64,000 nucleotides of DNA from Porites lobata (taxonomy: Eukaryota > Cnidaria > Anthozoa > Scleractinia > Poritidae): the NCBI GenBank assembly GCA_942486035.1, contig CALNXK010000160.1, positions 827,501 to 891,500 of the forward strand. The letters run 5' to 3'. Positions 11,578-23,900 of the stretch are shown here, piece after piece. Below the pieces are notes generated by a model. That model did not search any database and was not told where the DNA came from. It worked only from the letters and a program-made list of their open reading frames with translations. Position 1 is the first letter of the stretch. Every line of letters begins with the position of its first letter. Both the position numbers and the translations under genes were made by a program.

Positions 11578-12105
11578 TTTGCTACTGATCTTTGTACCTC
11601 GCCACGGAATTATCGACGTTCTCTTTCGCGTCCCTTAATGTTACCTTTTTTGCAGCGGTACCTTTTTTGGCACATCCAAGGGTTTTAAGAAATCAAACTG
11701 TTTCACAAGTAATAGTTAAAACTGCAACATCAGTTAAAAAATGTTTTCTCGCAAGTACAAATTTTTATGTACTTGAACAAAAGATGTTGATTTCCCTGAG
11801 CCATCAGAATTTCTTCCCTGGCCAAATCCAATGATAATAGTAACAGCTTTTTTCTCTAGGTTGTACTCTTAAACTTGACGATCTTCTGAGTCCGTGAAAA
11901 CAATGCTTTCATTTTTCGAACACAGAAATCTGTTAACATTAAAGCTGAATTATTCGGCTTTGAATTGTCTACAAACAACTCTATGGATGACTTTGCCTGG
12001 CACGGCCCTGGTACCTTCTACATGAGCGTTTTCACACGACGTCACGGCTTTCATATTGGTGTTCCAAAACAATGAAACGGCGGCCATGTTGCTGTTCCAA
12101 ACCAG
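11578..12105. repeat. Duplicated block, copy 2, left part
   Basis: This is the same-orientation partner of 3146-3678. It is separated from the rest of copy 2 by a TTAA-flanked transposon and a hairpin repeat. Confidence 0.8.
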
Positions 12106-12281
12106 TCCTGTGGGAGTTGAACCATTTCTTATGTAAACGCTTTCTTTCCTTCCAATCATATGCATAGATGTTGGTCACGTGAGTGAAAACGCTCTATAGG
12201 ACAGATAAATGGCACGATGTGGTTAAGCTATTTGGAAAACGTTGTTGTTTTTATTACAATCAACGATTGTATTCAGTATAA

Positions 12282-13785
12282 TTAAGGTATCATCCACCCT
12301 CAAGCACCCTCTTCGCGTTGATCGGCGCTAGCGCTTTTGCTTTTAATAAATATCCCCATAAACTGAACATTTTCTGAAAGCTTAATAGTTCCAGATTATT
12401 GCTTATTCCTTTTAAAAAAATCAAAATATTAACGCGATTTAGGAATTAGAAGCTTTTTTTAAAAGTGGGTGTCACTGTAAATTTAAGTCCAGGCCAGCCA
12501 AAAATAAACGGAAGAAGCCAATTAAGATTGCATTCGCTTCTTAACACGTTTGACTAAAAAACCGTGTCTCCGATTTTCATCAAGTGCGTTTGTTCTTTTG
12601 TTATAAGCAGTTGAAGTTACTGATAGCAAATCATTAGCACTACCTGTGAAAAAACTACTCTAACTCGAAAACGAAAAAAGAAATCAAAATTCGCAGACAC
12701 GGTTTTTTAGAAAAACTATCCGACAGTAAGTTGCCCAAATTTCAGCCAAATTGGTTAACGGGTTGCCGACTTGGAGTTTAAAACGTACCCTCAACTTGCC
12801 GTGATTTTCATTTCGAGAAAACAGTGGAAAAGAGTTTTGGCGGCGTATTACCCGTGAAGAGATTATAACAGATTATAACACCAAAGCTGTCAATGTTGAT
12901 GCATACCAGAGAAGGGACAACAATAGTGACACAGTAGGAAAAAGGTTAAAAAGGAAACCCGGCAACAGATGAACAATTTATTTCAAAGGCTCTGCTCTGT
13001 TCGATCCTTTCTGTTGTCTAGAAAGAATCATTACTTATTTGCGACGGGTAGTTTTCATTTTCGCACCGGACAAGCCAAGTTGAGCCAAGCCAACTTTTAC
13101 TCGATACATTTTCTAGAAGTTCGACACTTCCCTGGAAAAACTGACAACAAACCGCTTCCTGGAGTTTTTCTTGAAGTTTCTCTCCCGCTACAATAGACTT
13201 TCAAAACAGTCCTTTGTCCGATTTTTATATGGCGCGGGACCTCTCGCTACTTTGTCGCTCGCCTGACCGCTTCACGGCCAAAAAAGCTTGTCCCGCTCGC
13301 TAAGAAACCCGTTAAAATCGATTCCGCAGTGGTTTCAATGGTTTTTCTGGAGCTTTGTCATCTTTTAGCGATTTTTCTTGATTGCGAGTAGTAGCCCTCG
13401 TCGCTCTCTGCTAATTTCGAAGCCCACTCTTTGCAAAACGATTTTGTCGTCTTCTTTCGGCTTGGAGTGGTGTACGAAAACGGACAAGCTTTTTTTTCTT
13501 CTTTGGAGGCATTCACTTCCAAAATCCAAGGAAAAACAGTGAGTACATACTTGTATATTAGCTTGGTTCAAAAGCGACATGCGTATCAAGTATGACAGGA
13601 CTTGTCAACGATCAATTAAAAGTAATTAGCATAGAAAAAACTTTTGCGCTCCATAAGTCTGCACAGAAAAAACATTTTTTCCTGGGATTTTTTTTTTAAA
13701 GAAAGCTCTTGATTAGCTCTATTTAATCATTTAAAAATTGCAAATTTCGAAAACTTATGAATTTTTACCCTGGATGATACCTTAA
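12282..13785. mobile_element. TTAA-flanked non-autonomous DNA transposon
   Basis: The sequence is bounded by TTAAGGTATCATCCA on the left and its exact inverse on the right. Subtracting TTAA at both ends leaves a 1496-bp element with a TTAA target duplication, the hallmark of piggyBac- and Kolobok-type transposons. A smaller inverted-repeat element (12554-12710, ends CTAAAAAACCGTGTCT) is nested inside. No transposase is visible. Confidence 0.75.
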
Positions 13786-14393
13786 TATAATTAACAATTA
13801 ATGAATGAGGTTGAGATCTTATGAAGAATTATGGAGATCGAGGAGGGTGTTATATTTATCCGTCGAGGCCGTAGGCCGAGGCGGATAACACCTCCGAGAT
13901 CTTCATAATTCTTCATATGATACGAAAGCCGAATTCAATAATTGTTTTATTATTCATTCAAAATAATTCCTAGTTTAAAAACGTAGCTAAAACAAGCTTA
14001 CCTGTAGCGATGTTAAGTTTATCTTCAATAGTTTACGTTTAGGTTTCTCCAGCTCCGCAAATATTCTCCAAATAGCAGATGTCGCCCTCCGAGTTGTCTT
14101 CTTGCTGTTTTTGCTATGTTTTTAGCCATTATTTCGCCTAGTTCCAGCCGTAGTTCTCACTCTTGAAATGAGTGAAGTGTCCGCCATTTTAATTTTTACA
14201 ACGAAAACAACTCAATCTCGTCCACAGGTCTTCTCGGTTAACGGTGCATTAACCTGCAGAAGTCTGCATTTTTGACGTCATTTCCTCGTTAAACACAAAA
14301 TTCTTCCAAATTTGGTCATCAGTAACTGGTTATGGTGTATTATGGGTGTGCTTTCAGCCAATCAGAATTGGGGAAATATTTTGAATGAATAAT
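13786..14393. mobile_element. Hairpin repeat family, copy 2
   Basis: This copy matches 7430-8013, with the ~95-base hairpin at about 13821-13919. It has a small extra insert inside the hairpin loop. It abuts the TTAA element directly. Confidence 0.8.
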
Positions 14394-14895
14394 AACGTCA
14401 CCTAACTTATCAGTTAACTACTTATTTTTTGGCCAGTTATCAGTCACTACTGTTTTTGAGGCCAATCATCAGTTAACTACTAGCCCTAGTGGTACCCTCT
14501 TGGTTTCACGCTTTTGTTCGCCAGAACCAACTTGGCTGTCGTGACGTCAGCTGAAAATATGGAATAGATACAGTAGAAACTCTACTCGGGGGACGGCACC
14601 GTCGGGACAAGGCCAAGTGCTCCCTGAACAGAGGTGTCTCCTGAATGGAGGTTGTGCTGGGCGTTTGTATATTTTATGTATATTAAATTTTACCTTGGAA
14701 TCTACTGCGGCCGTTATTTCACCCAGCTAGATAATGTACAAAAAATCAATGATTAACCTATCACTGCGATGATGTGTGCTGAAGTCCCACAAATGCAGTA
14801 CATCGATTTTTTAGTGAATAAGTTCATGTTTTGAAAGTAGTCGCCATTGTGACCACTGAAAACTAAGACTTAACAAGGATTTTTGTGGTTAGTTA

Positions 14896-15283
14896 GGCCC
14901 GGTTCAGACGCCGAACTTTTCATGAACCGAATCTAATTAGAATTAAGGCCGACCCAAATTATTTAGACTGGCTAAAGTGATTCAGACGCCGATCTTAGTT
15001 CCAGCCGAACTAAATTCAGAAGGCGAAAAATGCACATTTCGGTCAAACTGCTTACAAAATACGTTATAAGAATTTCTGCATTTGGCTCGGTACATGAAAG
15101 GTTCGGTGTCTGAATCAAAGGCGTTCCAAAGTCGAAATTCCCGGCCGGGCTAGGCGAAAAGAACGGCTGAGCCGTTCCAAATTGAAACAGGCATTCCTAA
15201 TTGATTCAGACGCCGAACTTTTCATGTACTTAATTCAATGTATTAGGTTCGGCTCATGAAAAGTACGGCGTCTGAACCGGGCC
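14896..15283. mobile_element. PIF/Harbinger-like MITE, TTA target duplication
   Basis: A 388-bp element with ends GGCCCGGTTCAGACGCCGA and inverse, flanked by TTA on both sides (14893-14895, 15284-15286). The matching place in the first block (around 4780) is uninterrupted, with TCA where TTA stands here, so it works as a near-empty site. A 3-bp TWA duplication is diagnostic of PIF/Harbinger. Confidence 0.88.
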
Positions 15284-15597
15284 TTACCTTTTGACTGGTA
15301 AGGTGTACCCTGAATAGACGTTGAATCCAGAATCGAAAAAGAGACCCTTTGCCATGAATAGAAGTGTCCCTTCACCAGAGGAAACAAATACAAAGATTAT
15401 GTCAACATTTTTCGGGGACCAAATGTTGTGTCCCCCAAATGGAGGTGTCACTTGAATAGAGGTGTCCCAAAGGATAGGTTCCACTGTATATGCATCATAA
15501 AATTCTGTTAATTATGCAAATGGTTTATTTGAGGTTTACACGAAACATTGCTCACCTTTTCTATTTTACTTTTAGATATTTCGCAATAAACAAAGAA

Positions 15598-16959
15598 ATG
15601 AAACAAGGCTATCGCAACCTGCCACAAGTGAATAGTGACGAAGAAACAGTCTTGAACTGCAGTCCTCGGACGCCGAAAGTTCTTCAGATGATGAAAGCGT
15701 TTCAAGTGAGAACTATGTAGAGACTGAAAGCGCTGCATCTCCGCCTGAAGGGACATCCTCGACATGGAAGGCAACAATGAACTTGATAAACTTCATCGAA
15801 GGGGTTGAATTGCTTGCTTTGCCGTATTCTATCAAAAAAAAAAAAAAAAAAAAGGTGGAATCACGGCTGTGATATCACTGTTTTTACTGCCAATTATCAC
15901 CTGGTACGCAGGTAAAGTGTTAGCCGAGAGTTTGTACGACAGCGACGAGAAAAAAGGAAAGATTCGAGCAAGATCAACTTGGAAGGAGATAGGAGACGCG
16001 ATATATCCTAAATATGCAGGTAAAATTGTCGCATGGACTCAAGACATTGGTTTTGTTTTTATAGCAGTCAGTTATCTAATTCTCTGTGGATCTCTCACCT
16101 CCCACGCCCTACCAACAGTACCCCTCTCGCAAACTTCCTGGACCTGCTTCGCTGCACTGCTTATTCTACCAACAGTGTTTTTGAAATCGTACTCCCAGAT
16201 TGCATGGCTAAGTACTATTAGTATAGTCGCCATTGGTCTAACTACAGCACTAACAGTATGGTATGGCGTTAAAAATATAGGGAACTGGGATCCCGGTACA
16301 CTTTTGTTTTGGGACTTCGAAGGAGTCTTCATTTCGTTGGGGATCGCTTTGGCTAGTTACGGCGTGGCCAAGATCATTCCTTCGGTAGAAAAAAGTATGA
16401 AGAATAAATCGGACTTTGGAAAAGCGTTGGGTTCGGCATTTGCTGTATCAGTTGTAATTAAAGTGATTATTGCAGTCTTTGGATTTTTGACTTTTGGATC
16501 CAAGACAGATGAAGCCATTGTTAACAATTTTCCCGCTGGACCACTAAACATAACCGCTTCTATAAGTCTCGTTATCAGCAGCCTACTCTCAATCATACTT
16601 TGTTTGAGACCTGTATGTGAATCTCTCGACGAATCGACTTTTTCCAGAAATAACCTCTGATATTTCCAATACCATACGTAATATTATAACTCGGGTTTCG
16701 TTGGTAGTCATCACACTGGCAATAGCTATTTTTCTACCACACACTTCGCGCTCATAGGAGCTCTTATGGGATCTTTTCAGATGGTATTTACCGGTTTTGG
16801 ATTCCTTTATTGGTGCATTTAAAGGTAAAGTACCACGAACTCAGCAGATTGCAGATTTATGCTGATGTTATAGTCCTGGTATTGTCAAGCGCGTTTTCTG
16901 TTTTGGGCACTTACTTCTCTTTAAAGGGTCTCGTTCAGGCAGGCTTGAACAGGTTTTAG
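15598..16959 (+). pseudogene. Broken tandem copy of the SLC32-like transporter
   Basis: This copy matches the intact gene at 5110-6462 over its whole length, with the same start, the same intronless form and the same upstream splice acceptor. It has several disabling changes. A single G is lost near 15652. About three bases are missing near 15716, giving an in-frame TAG. The short A run near 15834 has grown to 20 As. Two bases are lost near 16640. There is a 2-base gain near 16742 and a 2-base loss near 16790. The longest surviving stretch is about 15869-16660, which still encodes the central membrane segments. A short N-terminal peptide or the internal fragment could in principle be translated, but a full transporter cannot. 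Confidence 0.88.
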
Positions 16960-17966
16960 AAAAGCGCTTTCCTGTCTTTTCACTCTTTCAACTATAACCC
17001 ACGCGCGGCAAATCTATGTAGAAGTTATTGCGTAGTTTACTTGGCTATCCATTGACTGTCTACAACAGGCGAAACAATCCTCTGTGCATTTGCCTAAGTC
17101 GAAAGTTGTTACTGATAATGTGGAGATTTTCGAGCACAAGAACTTCATAATTTGCTCTTAATAACATGTTAAGTGATAACAAAATTTATAATTATCAATG
17201 AAGGCTACTCGAGGATCAGGGAAAGATCCTTTAAAATGGAAGTATCTCAGTGACCTATAATTTACAATAGAGCAGCGAACCTGATTATTATGCGAGCTTC
17301 AGCGTAGAGGTGTAAACGAACGAGTCACACCGAAAAGCTTGTTACCAAAGTGTACCTTAACACTCGCCTTATAAAGATCAGAATCATTCTGATTGTGAAC
17401 CTTTTTTTCAATAACGGACAATTTCGTAATTTTTACAAAGTTAAAACGAGGTAATTTTCTCAAACGAGCTTTGTGTGTGGAGTGAACAGCTCTTCCATTT
17501 CCCTAACTTATTGAAAACTACAGTAACTAAACCAGTCTCCTCCCCAGGCGTTTTCGCGCTATTCGAGTGACCGGGGGAGGGGGGGGTGGGGGGTTTGGGC
17601 CTTGGAACCGGGCGCGATAGCGAGGCCGCCCCCGGCGAATTCTCCCGACAACCTTGACAGGTGACGTCAAATTTGCAATCGCCGAGGACGACTGGGAACG
17701 AGGCTGTAACTAAGCGTCTCCAACAGCGTTCTTTAAGGCCAATTTTCTTCTTCGAGAGTAAGATTCCCGTCCGTGACAACGAGGAGTTTGAAGGTGGGTT
17801 TGATTGTTCCCCGGTTCGTTCTTAAGAAGAGACGACGGTGAGATAGTTCACTGGTTACCAATTTCTCTTAAGTATAGTGTTGCGCGTGGGGGAGAAATCG
17901 GCTGGCACTGGCCTTAAGAAAGGCACATAATTCCCACTGCAAAGTCAGATAAACTGACAAACGATA
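16960..17966. other. Flank of broken transporter and 3' side of TCF25
   Basis: 16960-17270 matches the 3' flank of the intact transporter. 17271-17966 holds no supported gene and includes a G-rich run at about 17572-17595. The TCF25 3' UTR should lie here, but I see no clear minus-strand AATAAA. Confidence 0.5.
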
Positions 17967-20900
17967 TTAGTGATCTTCTTGTCCTTCTTCCCATTCCTCT
18001 TCATTTTCTCCCGCATCATCCCCCTGTTCACCCTCGGGCTGTCCGCGATAACTTAGAGTATTAAGCAGTTCTCTCATAGCAACCATCAGATTTTCCACGC
18101 CCCGCGCGAGCTCTGTATCTCGTAAAGGCCTGGGCCCTCCCTCTGCTCCTTCCACGGGCTGTTCAAGCCTCATTTCTAAACGTTCGCGTTGTCCGTCAGC
18201 AGTCTGGGAGTAAAAGAAGGAGAAGCGAGCGGAAAAACATAGACAAAGCACCGCCATGTTCTTCTTCACGAGGTAGGTTTCTGAAAGAACAGTTAAAAAA
18301 AAAAAATCGTTTAATCTCGCGCTTTTTAAGATGGGAAAAGGCGGATTTAGAAAAGACGACGACGGCGCGCACAGATCTAAAAACCCACTTGACCACTTGA
18401 CCAGTGGCAGAGGGGCAAACAGAGCACCGAAAATCGCTTTCAGCAAGTTCGGCATAAGCCAATACATTTTCATTCCCAGGGTCCTCTCCTAATCGGCTCA
18501 CGGAGCGCGAGGTAAGGCTGAATAAGGGAGAACCATGGGAACGAAGTTGTAGCCAATAACCCGTACCAAGCAATTCGTGCTAAGGCGTTTAAGTCCTTAA
18601 TAAAAGTTGCGTTGACTTTGCTAAATCCGCCTAACACTCATTCAAGGGCGTAATAAAATAAACAAATTTTCCTCTTACCTTCGTGGTCGCATATACCCTG
18701 CAAACGAATCGCGAGGTGGCAAAGGGTCATAAGACAAAAGAGGAACATTCGCCAAGTCCTGAAATACAGATAAAATAAAACTTTCGCTTCAGTCGGAAAG
18801 GGGTGTTCGATTGGTATTTGAAAGCAGGGCCGAGTTACAATGATGATAACCCCAGACCATAGTTAGTAGAGGACTACTGGTTATGAAAGCCGGCAAACAT
18901 CAAAGACGAAATGTTGGACGCCCCTGACCGTGCACGATACTTTTTTTTGTTCAGAGATTGTGACTTACTAAATGATATTGAAAGTTGTACACGGTCAGGT
19001 CCAAAAAAGCTTACAATACATATAACAAAGGAGTCTAACGGGCTTCATAATCATTCCACTGTATCAACTATGCCCAGACACTGGGCTAGTTACCACGACA
19101 ATTAAACAACCTAGTTCCCAGGCTCCTTCTTGAAGGAGGAGGAGAAAGGAACCTGGGAACGAAGTTGGACAACACATTTGCTCTGTTTGCAGTTATTCCA
19201 GGATAAGAGCTAACTTGTCCTCCAATAGTAAGCAAGATCTATGGCACGACCTGGTTTTGGATCAACGGAAAGCAGAAAAGCCCAATGGCGAAGTAACCGG
19301 AGCCATTTGCCACTTTGGAAACGAGGGGAATCTGGGACGAGTTAAGTTTCACAAAGACTTGGGACTGTCACTAGGGACAGGGAAAAATTTGACCAATAGC
19401 CGACCGGCGACCTGCGCATGCTCAGTAACGATCCCAGAAACAATTACGGGACGTATTTCATGTCCAGTTCCCATCTCGTTTTGAGCCACCAAACTGTACG
19501 TATGAACGAGTTAACTTTCGCAAAGACCTCTGGGACTGTCCCTAGGGACGGGAAAAAAATTGGCCAATGGCTGACCGGCGACTGGCGCATGCTCAGTAAC
19601 GGTCCCAGAAACAAATTACGGGACGCATTTCATGTCCAGTTCCCATCTCGTTTTTGAGCCACCAAACTGTACGTATGAACGAGTTAACTTTCGCAAAGAC
19701 CTCTGGGACTGTCACTAGGGACAGGGAAAAAATTGGCCAATGGCTGACCGGCGACCGGCGCATGCCCAGTAACGATCCCATTTCGATCGCATTTCGGCTC
19801 CAGTTCCCATCTCGTTTCTGAAGTGCCCAATTAGAAACAAAGCCTTTCTTTTAAGACTTAAGTTCAGAGAAGGCTTAAAAATCTAAAGAGGCGAAATCCT
19901 CAACAGTCAAAATTATACATTCCTGGGGTCAATTTAATAAAACTTTCACAAGTGTAATTTACAATTATAGCTTTTGTTTTCAGTCCCTACAACAATAGCT
20001 ACACTTGTAAATTACACTTGTAAAAGTTGAATTAAATCGACCCTTAGCCTCAGTAATTTTAGACAACTGACAATCCAAAGTGTGACACTTGTTTGTAAGA
20101 AAACTGGCCACCAAACTGTGCGTATGAACGAACAGCAGCAAGGCCTGAAGGCACTCAAAATCAAAAGAAAGCAACGTGACATAACTTACCATGGGAAGAG
20201 AAGCTGTGGCGTCCTTAATATCTACAAAAAACGAAAAAGGCATTTAGCAGTCTGTCGAAAATGACGTTGACCTGTTGTTGTCGGAAATGACTGAGTTTTC
20301 GACAACCTGAACGAAATTCATCTTCAGAGTGTTGAAATTGTTAATTGTTTAAATATAGAGAGACGGCGACTAGACTGCAAAACAGTCGGTTTTTTTTCTC
20401 AAAGTCAGTAAACAAATCGGTAAAGCGTGGCGTAAGAGTCTTAGTTACCCCTCCCCAGTCTCGCTCTCTGTTTTCAGGCTCGTTCTAGACCTTTTGTTTG
20501 ACTGCTCGCGCGTACTTGAATACGCATACATACGCAAAAATACGGACTGTTTTGCAGTCTAGACGGGGACAGAATCCTACTCCAGCTAAGGAGTTTAACT
20601 CGCTGACAGAAGGTTATCAACTATACAACTGAACACACAGCAACTTGACGAGGAAACCGGTCGTTTCGATGCAAGTCGTTTCAGTGCGAACTCAAGCAGT
20701 ACAACTACAACCAAGCCAAGGACGTGAAACTATTTACACGTCGACTGGATCAACTTGTATCGAAACGACCTGTAACCCTTGACAGTGTTCAAGGCATTTT
20801 ATTTCGTTACGGTTATATGGGGTTGAAAAGTGAACAGATCTCGGGTATTACAGGGTTTCCTTTAACAAGCATATCATGTGGCACAAAATCAGATGTCCGA

Positions 20901-23900
20901 TATCAGTCGACATCCTGCTTCCGATTTGATATCCGTCATCGAATATGTCACGTGGTGCGCAACAGAAATTTGTTAGTCTTTGAAAAAAAAATAGTTCGAG
21001 TTTATCTATGCAAAATCAATGGAAACCATTTGATTACTGAGACAAATAATCGCTTTTTAATTCCAACAAGCACACTCACCTGACATCAAAATGTGCCGGT
21101 AAACATTTCGTGGTGTTCCCCTGTAACGTACTTGTCGCCTAGAAACAGAGATGAATAGAATCAACTACAAAAATAGAGTAGGTTGAACGAACCTAGTTTA
21201 GTGACCTTTGCTCCCCACATATACAGTATCTGGAGACTAGTAACCATGGCCCCGGTTGTTCAAACGTTGGATGGCGCAATCCAGCGGATAGTAATGGGGA
21301 AACTAATTACACAAACCACTGGACAGAGATTTATCTGGCCCCGGTTGTTCAAACGTTGATAGCGCTATCCACCGGATAAATCACTATCCAGCGGATAAGT
21401 AATAGAGAAACTAATTGCGTTATCCTCTGGATAGAGATTTATCTGGCCCCCTGCTTGTTCAAACGTTGGATAGCGCTATCAACAGGATAAATCAGTATCC
21501 AGCGGATAGTATTGGGGAAACCAATTGCACCAACCACTGGACAGAGATTTATCTGGCCCTGTTTGTTCAAACGTTGGATAGCGCTATCAACAGGATAAAT
21601 CACTATCCAGCGGATAAGTACTGGGGAAACCAATTGCACCAACCACTGGACAGATTTCTCTGGCCCCGGTTGTTCAAACGTTGATAGCGCTATCCACCGG
21701 ATAAAAATCGGTTCAGTGGATAACGCAATTAGTTCCCAATACTTATCCACTGGATAGTGATTCATCCGGTAGATAGCGCTATCCAACGTTTGAACAACCG
21801 GGTCCTGGTAGATAGCGCTATCCAGCCTTTGTACAACTGAGGCCAGAAGGTCAAAGGTTCGACTCCTATTGGAAGTATCTGATTTTTTCTTCCGAGCCGC
21901 CTGAGTCACTGACTGAATCGAACATCTTTCTTATGTATTCACTAGGCTTAAAATTCACCACCACATTTCCATCAGTTTTATCCCGTTTTAACGTTTTTAC
22001 TGTTCGCCTAATTTGCAGAATGTAGAGACAAAAAGTAGTTTGAAGGCAGTTTTAGCGACAACAAATGTTGATACGTATGTCCACTAAATGTATACGAAAT
22101 TTCTTATCTACAGTTTGAATATGATTTTATCACTCCTTGATGAGTTTCCGCGTAAATAATACCCTATTTTACACAAAACAACCTGATTTTTATTTCCTGA
22201 CAGACTTGAAGGTTTGAAAACTATACCCTTTACGGGGATGATGTGAGCTATAGACGAAGTCAATACAGTAAGTAATGGTTAAGTAATTGCTATAGAGCAA
22301 GTTCAGTGTTAAGTTCTTTGTAGCGTAACTTGACAGCCGCCATTTGGCGACGCCATTACTGGTATCGCCGCGAAATGACCTCTGAGAAACAAGCGCAGAA
22401 ATTCTATACTGGTCACGTGTCATTGCCCAGATATGAGTCGTACTTGATAGCCTGCGAACAGCAGACGCATTTCCGGTCGCCGCTTCTCTACGCAGACGCT
22501 ATTTTTCGGAGGGACAGAAGACGACCGAAATGCGTCTGCTGTTCGCAGGCTATACTTCCTGATTGGTTAAAGCAAATTTCCCTCGTGGTGTGACCAATCA
22601 GAGACACTACCCAGACCTGGTTAGTGTCGCGTCATCAGTCTGGAATTTCTGCGCTCGTTCCTTGACGTCATTTCGCGGGGAAACCAGTGATGGTGTCGCC
22701 AAATGCCGGCTGTTTTCTCAGCCTTTGTAAACAACGCACATGCTTCTTACAACAACACATACCCTTATAGCTTATATGAATAGTGTTATCCTCTGCAGGT
22801 TGATGGTTCAAGTTAGTGTTAAAGGTTTACACAAGTACACGAAACTAAAAAGCTGTACTTACTTTTGCTGCTACATTCTGTACAAAGGATCCTGGGCCTC
22901 GACTCTTTTCTAAAACTATTCTGACATTCACCGCAAGCCAATCAATAACCTAAAATGAAACAGGACAAAATTATTTGTTAGTAGGTGCTTCATTGACCAG
23001 TGGTGATCGGGGCTGAAGTCGTGTGAAAAATACCAAAACTAGATTATCAGTTTCCACTGAACTGTTAGTGGGAAAGTTTTACTCAAAACTAAATTAAAGT
23101 ACAGTCACAATCAAGACGTCCAAATACCAATACAAAGTAAACCCAAGCTTCGTAGAGGTTTAGATTTACACTCTGCGTTTTACTGTGATAATACATAAAA
23201 GGCCAGTTGTTACCCGTTCAAGGTAATATACTTGAAAAACCTGATAGCGAAAATTTATATTTTACAAAATACGTTTGGCGTTTGCGAATTTTACAAAACC
23301 AACAAGTCCTAGGAAAATTATACAGCAGGTTAAAATTGAAAAAGTGACTTATTTTTTAACAGAGGTTAAAGCAGTTATTGTCCCGGCCCGTCTCACCTCT
23401 GGTTCCTTCCAAACATGGTAAGTTCTACCAATGTACAAACCTTCCAGTTGCTTTAGAGCAAGAGGATCACTATAGGTCAACATGAAAAAAACAAAAACAA
23501 CAACAACAACATTAAAAACTAGTGAAGGTACCGTGAACAGGCCAGAACACGTGACGAACCCCTAAGAACGTCTGCGTGGGAGGCTACAAAATCGTGCACC
23601 TTTGTTTTGCAAAAATTTCTGCAAAACGAGTTGAATAGCGATGTTGCGCGTTTTATCTCCCACGAATCAGAGCTGTCTTGCAACAAATCAGGTTGTTGCA
23701 GGTTGCAGAAAGTAGAGGGTAGTTCTACTTAGTGCAACAAAATCGCACATGTTTCGCGTTTTACCGGCCCTAGGGAAACTTGTTTTTTGCAGCCATTGAC
23801 GTAAATCCCGCGTATGGCGTGACTCCCGCGTAATTCTAGCAGTCACGCAACCTGCAAACCTGATTTGTTGCAAGAGAGGTTTGATTCTGTGGTGATGAAA

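Larger units (their letters stand above)
18680..20360. other. TCF25 3' introns, repeat-rich
   Basis: Apart from the small TCF25 exons, this stretch holds a short palindrome at about 19110-19167 (ends CCTAGTTCCCAGG and near-inverse) and the repeats listed separately. No additional gene is supported. Confidence 0.5.

Noticed and set aside
17572..17595. G-quadruplex regulatory element downstream of TCF25
   Set aside because: A G-rich run is present, but similar runs occur in repeats elsewhere in the window and nothing ties it to function.
19321..19829. CRISPR-like repeat array
   Set aside because: The ~173-base units are contiguous with no unique spacers, and the genome is eukaryotic.
21415..21909. 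Repetitive open frames on both strands
   Set aside because: They are translations of the palindromic tandem array and have no codon-like constraint.
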